Source of the DNA: Cycas panzhihuaensis | Taxonomy: Eukaryota > Cycadophyta | Assembly: GCA_023213395.1 (NCBI GenBank) | Contig: CM041465.1 | Location: 56,923,741-56,987,740 of the forward strand | Direction: 5' to 3' | DNA: 64,000 nt | In this document: positions 41,031 to 50,797 of the stretch, one piece after another | Layout of the letters: each line of letters opens with the position of its first letter | Numbering within the stretch: position 1 is the stretch's first letter | Translations under genes and position numbers: made by a program | Notes under the pieces: generated by a model | Databases searched by the model: none | What the model was told of the DNA's origin: nothing | The model's input: the letters and a program-made list of their open reading frames with translations, nothing else

Positions 41031-41913
41031 CTGGGCACTTGCCTCTGTGAATGTCTACTCTCTTGATTGGGCACTGATATGGGAAGTGTCCTGATTGGCC
41101 ACAATGATAGCAAACATCAAAAGCCTTACAAGAAGTTGCAAAGTGACCAGTCTTACCACAATTATAGCAAATTCTTGGAGTAACATTGCATCCTTGTCCT
41201 CTTGCATCTTACCAACGACCTCGTGATGGAGCACGACCTTTAGGAGTTCTACCTCTTCCTCTGCTTCGATCTCTGAATCCTAGGTTCAATCTGGAGGCAA
41301 ATGCATCTTCGAGTTCTCCTGCATCCTCATATCTTCTATTCCTTTGCTCTTGTCGTAGCAACAATTTTGTCAGAGTATCCATTGTCATCATTGCTATCTT
41401 ATCAGTATTGGTGATGGTGTTTATTGTCATATTGAATGACTTGGGTAATTTGCTGACCACAAGTTCTACTAACTCTTGATCTGTGACTGGAGCACCCGCA
41501 CTAGAGAGATCATTTCTCAGTGAAATTACTTTATGCAAGAAATCAGTGATGGTTTTAGACTCCTTCATGTGGAGTTTGAATAGATCTTCTTTTAGGGCTA
41601 TTATCTTGGCTTTGTTTTTCTGTCCATATAAGTTTTCTAGGCATTTCGAAATACTTGCAGTGGAGTAGACATTTTTAACATATATGAGAAGAGGATCGGA
41701 TATTGATAACTTTAATATTATAACCCCTGTGCTATCTCATTCTTCCCAACTGGTTAAGGCAATTCCGTCATCCTTGGGTTTGGCTTCATTTCCTATTGCA
41801 ATTCTCCATGCATCTTTTTCTCTCAGAAGGGTTTCTATCTTTATTTTCCAAATATGGTAGTTGGTGTCAGTGAGTTTATCACTATCAGAGAGGGCTAAGA
41901 TAGAGGAGGCCAT
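41031..41913 (-). pseudogene. gag: Copia F gag
   Basis: The start is the Met at 41913 (MASSILALSDSDKLTDTNYH). The UBN2-type capsid region follows, with ENLYGQKNKAKIIALKEDLF and TDFLHKVISLRNDLSSAG. An Arg/Gly-rich stretch (RDRSRGRGRTPKGRAPSRGR) leads to two complete knuckles, CYNCGKTGHFATSC near 41150 and CYHCGQSGHFPYQC near 41100. Stops lie near 41740, 41206 and 41010. It is closely related to the gag of A and B. Confidence 0.88.
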
Positions 41914-42649
41914 TTCATAAGGAGAAACTTGGTTCTGACTGCCCTAGGCCATATAATTGTATAGATTTTTGTACGGTGCTCAACTTGTACGGATGGTACA
42001 AAAAAGCACCTCAAATTGAAGGTCTCGATGAGGCGATTAAGGATCTGTAGTCCTTTTCTGAGAACAACTTGAGAAATGAGAGAAACTAAGCCCAAAATGG
42101 AGGACGAGTGGCTAGGTTTTTTTCCTAAAAATGCTAAAAAAAAAAAAGTCTTCCACTAAAACTCCATAAGGCTTGCCTAAAAATGATTGAATCTCATCTA
42201 CAGAAGTTTCAAGATAAATTTTGAGTACAGATCTGAGAGATTTTTGCTAGAAAACGAGTACCCTTTCCTCAAACCCGCGCACTTGAAAAAGCCTAAAAAT
42301 GATCCTCGAAATGCCTTTAGATGACTTCGTTGTAGAAGAAAAAATCGAAGAGGAAGTCAAGATCTATATTCTGGGCAAGTTTCACTTCGATCTGAGAACT
42401 TGAAATTTTCTTGTCGGTATAGTCGTACGGTTCCGTACTAGTCTGTATGATTCTGCAATTTTTCCTTCTTCAGTGATCCTTTTAATCTTGTCTAGATCCT
42501 CCTTGGTTTATGTCTTTACTTGAAGATCTTCTTGGCTTCTTGTCTCCACTAGAAGCCTTCATCTTTCTTTCTCAACTTGCCTTGACTGAAGTTATACTCG
42601 TGTTCTCACAATTTCAAAGAAACCCTGTCTCAATCATGTAGAGTATCCT
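41914..42649 (-). other. Leader of copia F
   Basis: About 735 bp between PBS and gag, with no ORF of note. A poly-A run on the plus strand is at 42137-42147. Its length matches the leaders of A (about 710 bp) and B (about 825 bp). Confidence 0.6.
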
Positions 42650-42661
42650 GCTCTGATACCA
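42650..42661 (-). other. Primer-binding site of F (initiator-Met tRNA)
   Basis: The minus strand reads TGGTATCAGAGC, a perfect match to the plant consensus, directly next to the LTR. Confidence 0.93.
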
Positions 42662-42857
42662 TGTTGGATTGATGCCTCAATGATAGATGAAGAATACTTG
42701 ATGATTATTATTGAGGGTATAAGAGTATATATACAATTAGGGTTTGTAACCCTCTTGAACAACCTTGTAACTGACACATTACATATGGACATGTGTCCTT
42801 CAGTTATAACCATAGAACTTTATCTAGAAACCCTAGATAAAACATTACATTCTAACA
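42662..42857 (-). repeat. 5' LTR of copia F
   Basis: 196 bp, plus-strand ends TGTTGGATTGATGCC and CATTCTAACA, followed by TSD TCCAC at 42858-42862. Confidence 0.95.
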
Positions 42858-42908
42858 TCCACTCATTGAAGTTATTGCCATTAAAGATAACTTAGGGCAT
42901 CAAACAAT
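42858..42908 (-). pseudogene. gag: Copia D gag, N-terminal fragment
   Basis: The minus strand encodes VIFNGNNFNEW. After removal of F this joins KANMELILMVNQLQV at 27264, giving the conserved copia gag start with NYxxWK-type residues. A stop lies just upstream in this frame, so the original Met is lost. Confidence 0.75.
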
Positions 42909-44190
42909 CCATATCGAGAAATAGGCTTAAAAAATGAGTTGATTATCACCATACTACTAGACTTATATTCTTCTGGACAATACCCATGTCACTGTGTTCA
43001 CCACCTCTTCAAGCACATCCACTCAGGACACTAAATAATGATTATGCAAGCCAGAACCATCCACCAATAGTCAATCGCTCACCAATAGGCAAAATCGTTC
43101 TCAAAGTACTTTAAAAAAGGCTAGAAAACAATTCAAGATGCCTTAGAATATGCTTTAAACAAAAGAGATTATCTCACAATATTGGGTGTACGGTCCTCCA
43201 AGTTAGATCCAATCAAAGATGGCTCAAAATTGCTCTTCAAAAGACTTCACAATACTTCAAAAATGAATAATATGAAAGATCAATGGTATAAAAGGCTTTT
43301 ATGATGTTCACTTTCTGTAGAATATGCCAAAAGGCATATTCTTGAAGGTTACAACTATTTACAAAGGCTGCACGCCTTATGCCTCAACGTACATGCTTAA
43401 TTTTCAATAAACACGTCATAAACATCAACTAAGGTTTAGACTTTATAAAATATATCAAACAAAGTCGTTTGATATATCATACATCCATCGAAGCTTCTAC
43501 AAAAGTCATGGTTGCCACACGACCTGCGCAGGTTGACTTAGCTCGGAGGGACCCCCAAACACTACTCGACTAGTAAAAACACTCCTCCGCTGTCCAATAA
43601 TCATACACGAAGGCACTCGGCCCCATTCTAGTTAGCAATAACTCTTATTAAAGCAATGGAAGGGCTGTACAGTTAGACAAAGTCTCCCACGTTTAACACT
43701 CAACCATACACACCAAGAAATCCAAGGTATAACCATAAATACTACCCAACAATTTGATTAAGGACAGAAAACCACCTTTACAAGATGCAATCTTGCCCTT
43801 AGGTAAGTTATTTGACTTCGTTGATGTAAAATGGTAATTTTCAATGTTAAACTTAGTGGTGCTTTGTTAAGAAAAGAGCCAACTTACATGTATGATGGAT
43901 GGTTGTCCTCACCACTGTTGAATCTCCATCAAAACATGCTCCATTGGTCTCATGCAGTGCCATAATTCACCAACTGACTTTAGATGACCCCCAACGAGCC
44001 AACTCACTCCACGAAAATGGCTTACACGTCTGAATTTTGACCCCAATAGTGCCTTGACCTTGTTGATAGGTGAGTTTCACCTCTTCAACTACCATTGATC
44101 ACTGTGCCTACTCCTACAAGTTGTTGGAGAAGACAACCAACAATCTCACCGCTTCGCCCAACTCCGACTTCAATTATGTAGGACCCTATA
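42909..44190 (-). other. Leader of copia D
   Basis: About 1.3 kb between PBS and gag. There are no convincing ORFs, repeats or structural motifs. Confidence 0.55.
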
Positions 44191-44202
44191 GCTCTGATAC
44201 CA
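44191..44202 (-). other. Primer-binding site of D (initiator-Met tRNA)
   Basis: The minus strand reads TGGTATCAGAGC directly next to the LTR, a perfect match. Confidence 0.93.
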
Positions 44203-44551
44203 TGTTAAGAAACATGAATGAATGCATACATGTTTACACGCTACAAAATCTTTTACTACACACAACAAGCAAACAATATAAACACAGAAAACATTTGCAT
44301 AGTACCCAAGATATACATGGGAAACCCTTTTGAGAAAAAAAAACCCACCACAAAGATTTATCAATCACATTGATTACCACTTGATTGATATGAATATACA
44401 AGGGCTCTAGGATATTTATAATCCTTCCAAGAGGTGTCAATTGATAAGGGTTGTGAACCTCTGCATAACTCATACCATTTCGTTAATCACATTAGTTAAA
44501 CCACCACATTAACATTAACAAGTGGCTTAACAAAATACTGTCACATTAACA
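44203..44551 (-). repeat. 5' LTR of copia D
   Basis: 349 bp, aligned with 16818-17165. Ends are TGTTAAGAAACATG and CACATTAACA. Confidence 0.93.
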
Positions 44552-44556
44552 AATTT

Positions 44557-45218
44557 GCCTCTCCCTCATGGATATTGAGCATGACTTCATCCTCTTATGC
44601 TTAGTTTTGAAAGGAATGCTTCCTCAATTTCTGTTACCTCCTCATATTGCCTATTTCTTTGTTCTTGCTGAAGCATATGTCCTGCCAAAGTCTCAATTTT
44701 CATGTTAGCTATGTAACCACCTGTTGTGAGTGCGTTGACCATATTACAAACGATTTAGGCAATTTATTTATTATGAGCCACACAAGTTTAGTATCTGATA
44801 TAGGTTCTTCCATTGAAACAAGATCATCTTTGAGAGCAATAATTTTTGTCACAAACTCTAATACTGTTTTTCCTTCTCTCAAGTGAAGTTTGTACAACTC
44901 TTTTCTTAGGATGTGGGCTTCATTTTTCTAACTGAAGAGGGAAGGTTATGGCTTTCCAAACATTTACTGAAGTTGCAGCTCCATCCACATGGGGTCAATA
45001 GAGAATCCCCAATAGATAGTGTGATAGTTGCATGTGCTAGATTGTCTCTTTCTTCCCAACTAATTTGATTGACAATATCATAGGGTTTCTTTTCTTCCCT
45101 ATGATTAGTTTCCAAGCAATTTTGGCTCTCAAGGGTCCTTCCATTTTTAATTTCCAAATGTTAAAATTCTGCCTTGTGAGTTTATCAACATCACCAAGGA
45201 GAAGACTAATGAAGCCAT
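44557..45218 (-). pseudogene. gag: Copia B gag, N-terminal and middle part
   Basis: The start is the Met at 45218 (MASLVFSLV). FNIWKLKMEGPLRAKIAWKL matches gag of A and F. The block YKLHLREGKTVLEFVTKIIA near 44880 and a Q-rich LAGHMLQQEQRNRQYEE-like region near 44650 follow. A few frameshifts and stops are present. It joins the knuckles at 16817 once D is removed. Confidence 0.85.
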
Positions 45219-46044
45219 ACTAATTAGGGAAAAAACAGACCCTTGGTTGCACTTCTAAGTTATAGTTGGTTGTACTTGGGTTGGCCGATATGGTCATACT
45301 TTAGGTTGTACCTGGTTGTACTTGGGTTGTCAAATTGTGATCTGGTTGCATTTTAGGTTGTACTTAGGTTGCTTAATTGTGATCTAGTCAAACTTTAGGA
45401 AAGCATTATTGAACAGAAGATTTTGAAAAAGTCTAACAGGGGCCGTACGAAATTGTACAAATTTTCTAAGTTGTACAGAATTCAAAAAAATAGGTGGCAA
45501 ATAAAAAATATTGAGATTTGCTTCTTAGATCTATAAAAATTTTTAGGTTTCGTCTAATGAAACTCTCAGAAAAAACCCTGAAAGGTATACAACTGTTTAA
45601 GTATTATTAGGAGAAAAATGCTTAAATCTCTATAAATTCTCCATGAAAATTAACAAACTTGGACTCAAATGAATCATATGCTTCAAACAATGATTTTAGG
45701 GCAAATTTTACTCAAATTAATTGTTGCTTTTGAGAGAAATTTGCAGCTGTTCTTCAAAACCCATGTTTCTGGAAAAATAGGGAAAACATGTCTTTCAAGA
45801 TAGATTTCGATTTTGACCCTTTGGAGAAGTATGTTTGGCTTGTGAAAGCGAATTTGCCAGTGAAATTTCGTTCGAATTTGAGCACTTTGAAAAAAATTTG
45901 TCTGTATAGTCCATACGGTGATCCATACTTTGCAATAAATGCCTTAGGATTGATTAAAGGGACTTTCAAACACTCTCTTTTAGATAATAATTAATGTCTT
46001 TAGACAACTTCTTGATTTGGCTCAGAATAATTTCAAAGTGACCT
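45219..46044 (-). other. Leader of copia B
   Basis: About 825 bp, A/T-rich. The plus strand shows repeats of GGTTGTACTTGGGTTG-like words at 45240-45370, i.e. runs of imperfect TTAGGTTGTACTT. No coding signal. Confidence 0.55.
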
Positions 46045-46056
46045 GCTCTGATACCA
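46045..46056 (-). other. Primer-binding site of B (initiator-Met tRNA)
   Basis: The minus strand reads TGGTATCAGAGC next to the LTR, a perfect match. Confidence 0.92.
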
Positions 46057-46310
46057 TGTTAAAATAGACAATTGATATGAAAATGATATTCGATATTCGT
46101 AAATGAATAGACTTTACATACATATATACATCATGTGTAACATGTGCGGTTATTTAGAATCCATGCATGTGTGCCACGTCACATTTACATAAAAGAGGGT
46201 TTGACACATAACCCTCAGTATAACCTTAGTACAACATTAGAAACAGGACCCTAAGGACTTAATAAGAGACTACCCTATAGTATCCTATAGATAAAACATT
46301 ATATTCAATA
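46057..46310 (-). repeat. 5' LTR of copia B
   Basis: 254 bp, same length as 774-1027. Ends are TGTTAAAATAG and TTCAATA, followed by TSD GACAT. Confidence 0.93.
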
Positions 46311-46349
46311 GACATAAGTATCATTCTAAATGTATCAACAAAATGTGGG

Positions 46350-47126
46350 TTGACATTTGTCAAATGGACAACTATAATGTTTGACACTATGCTTTTAATT
46401 CCAAGAGAGTACTATGTCGTGGGCATGATCATTGCAAATTCTAAGGCTCCCAAGATGTTCAAAACCTTTATTTTCAGAAGATTGAATGTGATTCCATTAA
46501 GCAGTACAAAGGAAACAAAAGGGTTATCTTTTCCATTTTGTCTAGCATGAGGATTGTAGGGTGTCAGGAAAATTATCTACTAAAATTAAGGGCCAAATTG
46601 GACGAATTGCTAGCATCTTTTAGGGCCAAAGTCTGATAGGTAGGTTAGGGAGGATATATTTATCTAGCTCCACTATATTGGGACTCAGAATTAATATTGT
46701 TGGAACTAAAGAAAAATATAGGGCGCATCTAGCTAAATATTGATATTGTGCATTCCCTCATAGGACTTCCCAAGGACGGGATGTTCGAGTTGCCAACAAA
46801 CATTCTAAGGCTAATTGTGAATCGTGGGTGCGAGTAATGTGCAAAGCGCACACCTAGATATTTTTCGATGGCATTATGATTATTGATATCAACAATGTAA
46901 GGCTATAATGGGTGTTCGTCACTTGATTCTTATCTAAACAAAAGTATACATACATTTTAGGGGAAATGATGTTTGTCTTACCACAAGTTTGTGATGGAGT
47001 TCAATTGAATTGGTTTGAATTTTTGGCAATGAATATGAAGTAACAAATTGTAAAGATAAACATTCATCCCTTCTGACATCCTTTGTTACTCTTGGTCATC
47101 ATTTTGAATCAGTGCCTAGGAGCACA
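46350..47126 (+). pseudogene. Relic L homologue of the extra ORF of gypsy G
   Basis: Plus strand, in two or three frames. It shows SMRIVGCQENYLLKL, GGYIYLAPLYWDSEL, NIDIVHSLIGLPKDGMFELP, then ESWVRVMCKAHT, IDINNVRL, FLSKQKYTYILGEMM, LNWFEFLAMNM and HSSLLTSFVTLGHHFESVPR. Each aligns in order with the G ORF at 30602-31285 (for example SMRTAGCQEAYIPKL, GDYIYCNPMYYDPEL, DADIVHTITKLPNEG, FLSKRKYTYIQGGMM, MNWSEFLGKH, LPSFIAFGNFILPVSR). H cuts it at 47131 right after a Thr-rich end. It is heavily decayed, as expected for the oldest layer. Confidence 0.75.
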
Positions 47127-47131
47127 ACTAC

Positions 47132-47429
47132 TGAAAAGAGTGGATCTATCCTTCATCTCCATGCACTAAATACAAAGGCAAACATGGGAGCAAGAGAGAC
47201 TTGAGAGAAAGAAAGTAGCTCTCACAAAATGGGGAGGTAAGAATGAATCTCCTCCATTAAGCCTTTACTTTTATATTGAGAGAGGGAGCATTAGAGTTAG
47301 GTGAAATGAAATTATACATAATGCACATGAAAGTGCATTTCACTTAAGTGATCTAATTTAAAGTTCACTTAAGACCCTTTTTTGAAATAATCAACTAATG
47401 TAATGACCTTGTAACATTAACCCTTTTCA
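47132..47429 (-). repeat. 3' LTR of copia H
   Basis: 298 bp with terminal inverted repeat TGAAAAG...CTTTTCA. It aligns with 54456-54744. Confidence 0.93.
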
Positions 47430-47457
47430 ATCTCCCCCTTAATGGTAGAAGGTCATT
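47402..47457 (-). promoter_or_regulatory. PPT/3'-LTR junction of H inside an inverted repeat
   Basis: AATGACCTTGTAACATTAA (47402-47420) pairs with TTAATGGTAGAAGGTCATT (47439-47457): 9 bp, a 4-nt internal mismatch, then 6 bp. The loop holds the LTR start and the purine tract AAGGGGGAGAT of the minus strand. Confidence 0.65.
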
Positions 47458-47880
47458 TCATCCTATTTTATTCTATCCTATGAGGTCTTCATTTAAGCCT
47501 CCTACAAAGCTAACTACTATGACACTTTTGTGGGAAACCCTCATGGGGAAGAAAACCCACAAATTTTCTAATCTACTAACATGGCTCAAGCGGCTCTTTA
47601 AATGAAGCCAGATAGCCAATTAGTACAATGAATTTTGTAGCTGAAATCTACTAAGTCTCCATATACAGTTTCGTCATCCCCCATGCCCTTTCGGGTTTTG
47701 ACAGGTTCCGATTTTCCAAAATGATACAACCCTTATCCTTTCGCGCCCACAAGGGGTTTTCACGAATGGGATAGAGCAGAGACTTACTCTTGTCCTTCCG
47801 CCCCCACAAGGGGTTTTCACGAATGAGACAGAGTATGATGGTCCTATTGTCATCTCCTTCAATTAGTCGGAGATGGAGGC
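47458..47880 (-). other. Region between RNase H and the PPT of H, with direct repeats
   Basis: Contains two direct copies of CCCACAAGGGGTTTTCACGA, 57 bp apart (from 47746 and 47803), and a weaker third near 47690. In one minus-strand frame the units read FVKTPCG twice. The function is not evident. Confidence 0.6.
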
Positions 47881-49261
47881 CCTAAGGCCGAGTTGCTTTC
47901 GAAACTGTTCAAACTTCACCCTCTTCAGTGGTTTGGTGAAGATATCGGCCACTTGATCTCATTGTGGGGCAAGACTCAGCTTGAATTGTGCCATCATGAA
48001 CTACTTCTCTAATCCTGTGGACTTTCGTACTTATATGTTTGGTACGATCATGAAATACAAGATTTTTAGCCATCTGGATTGTAGATCGATTATCTACATG
48101 TAAGCTAGTAGAACTTGTTTGGGTGGCATTTAATGTATTCAATAATTTTCTAAGCCATACCACCTCCTTGCTTGTCTCAGAAGCAACAATGTACTCAGCT
48201 TCGGCGGTTGAGTCTGCAACTATCTTCTGCCGTCTGGATCTCCATGATATTAGTGCTGTTCCAAGAAATGTTACGTACCCAAACGTAGATCTTCCAGTGT
48301 CTTTATCTCCGGCAAAGTCTGAGTTTGTGTATGCATAAAGTTTAAATTCTGCATTGGGTTCATACAACAGACCATATTTGCTAGTCGTCTTTAGGTACCT
48401 CAACTCTCGTATTGCAGCTTGCCAATGATTTTGCTTAGGATTTATCATGAATCTTGCAAGAATGCCGACAGAGTGTGCAATATTTGGCCTTGTGTTAGTA
48501 GTATAGATGAGACTACCTACAAGTTGCTTGTAGAATGTTGTGTCTGCCTCCCTAATGTCACCATCAACTGAGAGTTTAATATTAGGCTCCATAGGTGTAT
48601 CCACTGGTCGAGCACCTTCCAACTGAAACTTTGTCAGAAGATCATTGATATATTTTTATTGGGAGAGAGATTTTTCTATTCTTTTGAGTTACTTCAATTC
48701 CCAAATAATATTTCATCAACCCGAGGTCAGACAATTCAAAAGTTTTAGCAAGGTCCTTCTTCGCTATCGACACTGCTCACTATTCTCCATTATTAGCATG
48801 TCATCCACAAAGATTAAGAGGTAAGTGACTTTATCATTTTAGCGCTTGATGAATAATCTTACATCAATATCTTGATAGTCACAAATCTCATATCCAAGTT
48901 GCCTCATTCTTTCAGACAACTTAGTAAACCAAGCATGAGGGGCTTGCTTTAGGCCGTACAAGGACTTTTTGAGCCTGCAAACTTTATGCTCCTGACCGAT
49001 AATCTTGTATTCTTCTGGTTGAGCCATGTAAATTTCTTTTTTAAGGTCCCCATTGAGAAATGCGGTCTTAACATCGAGTTGGTGGATTTTCCAACCCTGT
49101 TGAGTAGCCAAGGCTATAAGAGTTCTGATTGTAGGCCACTTGGTTGTAGGAGCAAAGATTTCAGTGTAGTTGATGCCGTCCATTTGCGTGAATCCTTTTG
49201 CTACCAACCTCACCTTGTGTTTTTCTAGGGTGCCATCTGATCTATACTTGTTTTTGAACAC
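47881..49261 (-). pseudogene. pol: Copia H RT and RNase H
   Basis: Minus strand. RT starts at VFKNKYRSDGTLEKHKVRLV near 49260. HQLDVKTAFLNGDLKKEIYM is near 49080 and [20 protein letters not shown] near 48970. The LVDDMLIMENS-like YVDD region lies near 48810, broken by a frameshift. PVDTPMEPNIKLSVDGDIRE near 48605 continues to LYKQLVGSLIYTTNTRPNIA. RNase H has SDFAGDKDTGRSTFGYVTFL and TAEAEYIVASETSKEVVWLR near 48170, then RTKHISTKVHRIREV near 48030. Breaks are at about 48660-48840 and below 47960. Confidence 0.88.
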
Positions 49262-49830
49262 CTATTTATTTTGAACTACCTTTCTTCCAAGTGGTAGATC
49301 AACAAGCTCCCATGTACCGTTCTTAATAAGAGATTGGTACTCTTCGTTCATGGCATTTCTCCAAGCTGCATGCTTTACAGCTTCTTGGTACGTTAGCGGC
49401 TCTTTATTAAGAGCAAGATGCAGTTCTGCTGGTTCAAGCTCAACGGAAAGTGATTCATGCATCCTTGCTCTATGGGCACTTCTAGTGCCAGTATTGCCTA
49501 CCTCATCTGGTCGCATCTCCTTGTGTAGCTGGTAGGCTTCACGAAAACCTTGGGTTGTGAATGAGGTTTTCATTTCCACAACCTCTTGATCTTCGTTTTG
49601 ATCCTGAAAAGGATCATGTGAAATATTTGGCACGAAGGAAGTTGACGATGCTGGAGAAGATGGGCCAGCCACAAATGTTGGAGAAAATGAGCCTTCTGCT
49701 ATGGCTTTGCCTTTGTCAACTTGGTTGTTCACAAATGATGGTGCTGGATGTGTACACATTGGTTGGGAGTCACGACTTGTATCCTCCGAGGCTCTATTGT
49801 CAGATTCCAAGATTTTGAGCAACTATTTAG
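49262..49830 (-). pseudogene. pol: Copia H integrase-RT linker
   Basis: Minus strand. 186 residues, rich in Ser, Asp and Glu, ending in the conserved ...ALNKEPLTYQEAVKHAAW, WRNAMNEEYQSLIKNGTWEL and VDLPLGRKVVQNK that opens RT. A single TAG separates it from the next segment at 49259. Confidence 0.82.
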
Positions 49831-50797
49831 CATCTCCCCCCCTAAATTTTAGAATCTAGACATCAAATTCAGAAGCATCATTAAATCGGTATGAAGGCGT
49901 CTTGGAGTCAAGTCTAGGTAATTGATCTTCAGTCTCTGCAAAGATAACATCTCTAGTGATGATGATTTTGCACTTTGAAGGTATGAAAACCTTGTATCCC
50001 TTTTTGTCCATAGGGTATCCAACAAAAGATGCCTTTGATGGCTCTATCTTGGAGCTTATTTCTATGTTCCTCTAGAATATGAGCATAACAAGTAGAGCCA
50101 AAAATTCTGAAGTGGGAGATAGAGGGGGTTTGTCCATACCACATGTCATGTGGACAGGGGCCGAGCTTGGGGGGAGTAACAGTGTTCATGCAATATACAG
50201 CAATCCAGATAGCCTCAGCCCAAAGATAGATAGGGACATTCTTATATACCAGCATAGCACGAGCCATATTCATGATGGTCTTGTTCATGCGCTCGACAAC
50301 TCCATTTTGCTGGGGTGTACCTGCAACAGTGGTCTGATGTTTGATTCCATGTTGACGTAGGTACGATTCAAACTCATTGGATGTGTACTCGCCACCATTG
50401 TCAGTCCTTAGTATTTTGATCTTGAATCCAGATTCATTTTCCACGCGGGCCTTGAAAGCTTGAAACATAGAAAAAGCTTCATCTTTCTTTGCAAGAAAAC
50501 AACCCATACTTTCTTGGTAAAATCATCAATGAAAGTAATATAGTACCACTTCTTTTTGAGAGAAGGGATGGGCATAGAATTACATATATCTGAGTGTACA
50601 AGCTGCAAAGGTTGGCTAGATTTCCATTGACTACGAGGAAAGGGTTGTCTTTGAGATTTGGCAATAATACATGCTTCGCATTTAAAGGACTTAGAGGAGA
50701 GCCTAGGCAAACCAGGAAGAGTGGCTTGTAGTTCTTTTAAACGATCAATTTTGATATGGCCCATACGAGCATGCCATAGGGCTGCTTGGGACAACTT
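49831..50797 (-). pseudogene. pol: Copia H integrase
   Basis: Minus strand. The pre-integrase domain has LWHARMGHIKIDRLKELQA and CEACIIAKSQRQPFPRSQW near 50670. Core: LVHSDICNSMPIPSLKKKWY (Asp), then, after a frameshift near 50500, KILRTDNGGEYTSNEFESYL (Asp) and TPQQNGVVERMNKTIMNMAR (Glu). All three catalytic residues are present. The C-terminal FRIFGSTCYAHILEEHRNKL is near 50080. A second frameshift lies near 49960. Confidence 0.9.

Larger units (their letters stand above)
27270..42857 (-). mobile_element. Ty1/copia retrotransposon F, host of G
   Basis: A minus-strand copia with LTRs 27270-27522 and 42662-42857 and TSD TCCAC (27265-27269 and 42858-42862). It is inserted near the start of D gag. 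Without G it is about 5.3 kb. It belongs to the same lineage as A, B and J by LTR start and by gag and pol motifs. The left LTR is longer because of a 57-bp tandem duplication at its inner edge. Confidence 0.95.
16818..44551 (-). mobile_element. Ty1/copia retrotransposon D, host of E and F
   Basis: A minus-strand copia bounded by LTRs 16818-17165 and 44203-44551. The 5-bp flanks are GATTT (16813-16817) and AATTT (44552-44556), a TSD with one mismatch. It is inserted in B gag, whose zinc-knuckle end lies left and whose N-terminus lies right. A perfect initiator-Met PBS is at 44191-44202. E (19126-25215) and F (27270-42857) are later insertions. LTR divergence is of the order of 8-10 % by eye. 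Confidence 0.92.
774..46310 (-). mobile_element. Ty1/copia retrotransposon B, host of nested elements A and D
   Basis: A minus-strand copia element delimited by two 254-bp LTRs (774-1027 and 46057-46310) and the duplication GACAT (769-773 and 46311-46315). Removing the later insertions A (2805-15128) and D (16818-44551) leaves about 5.5 kb with the order LTR, leader, gag, PR, IN, RT, RNase H, PPT, LTR. The two LTRs differ by roughly a tenth by eye, which makes B one of the oldest layers, as its hosting of four further layers requires. All coding parts are interrupted. Confidence 0.93.
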
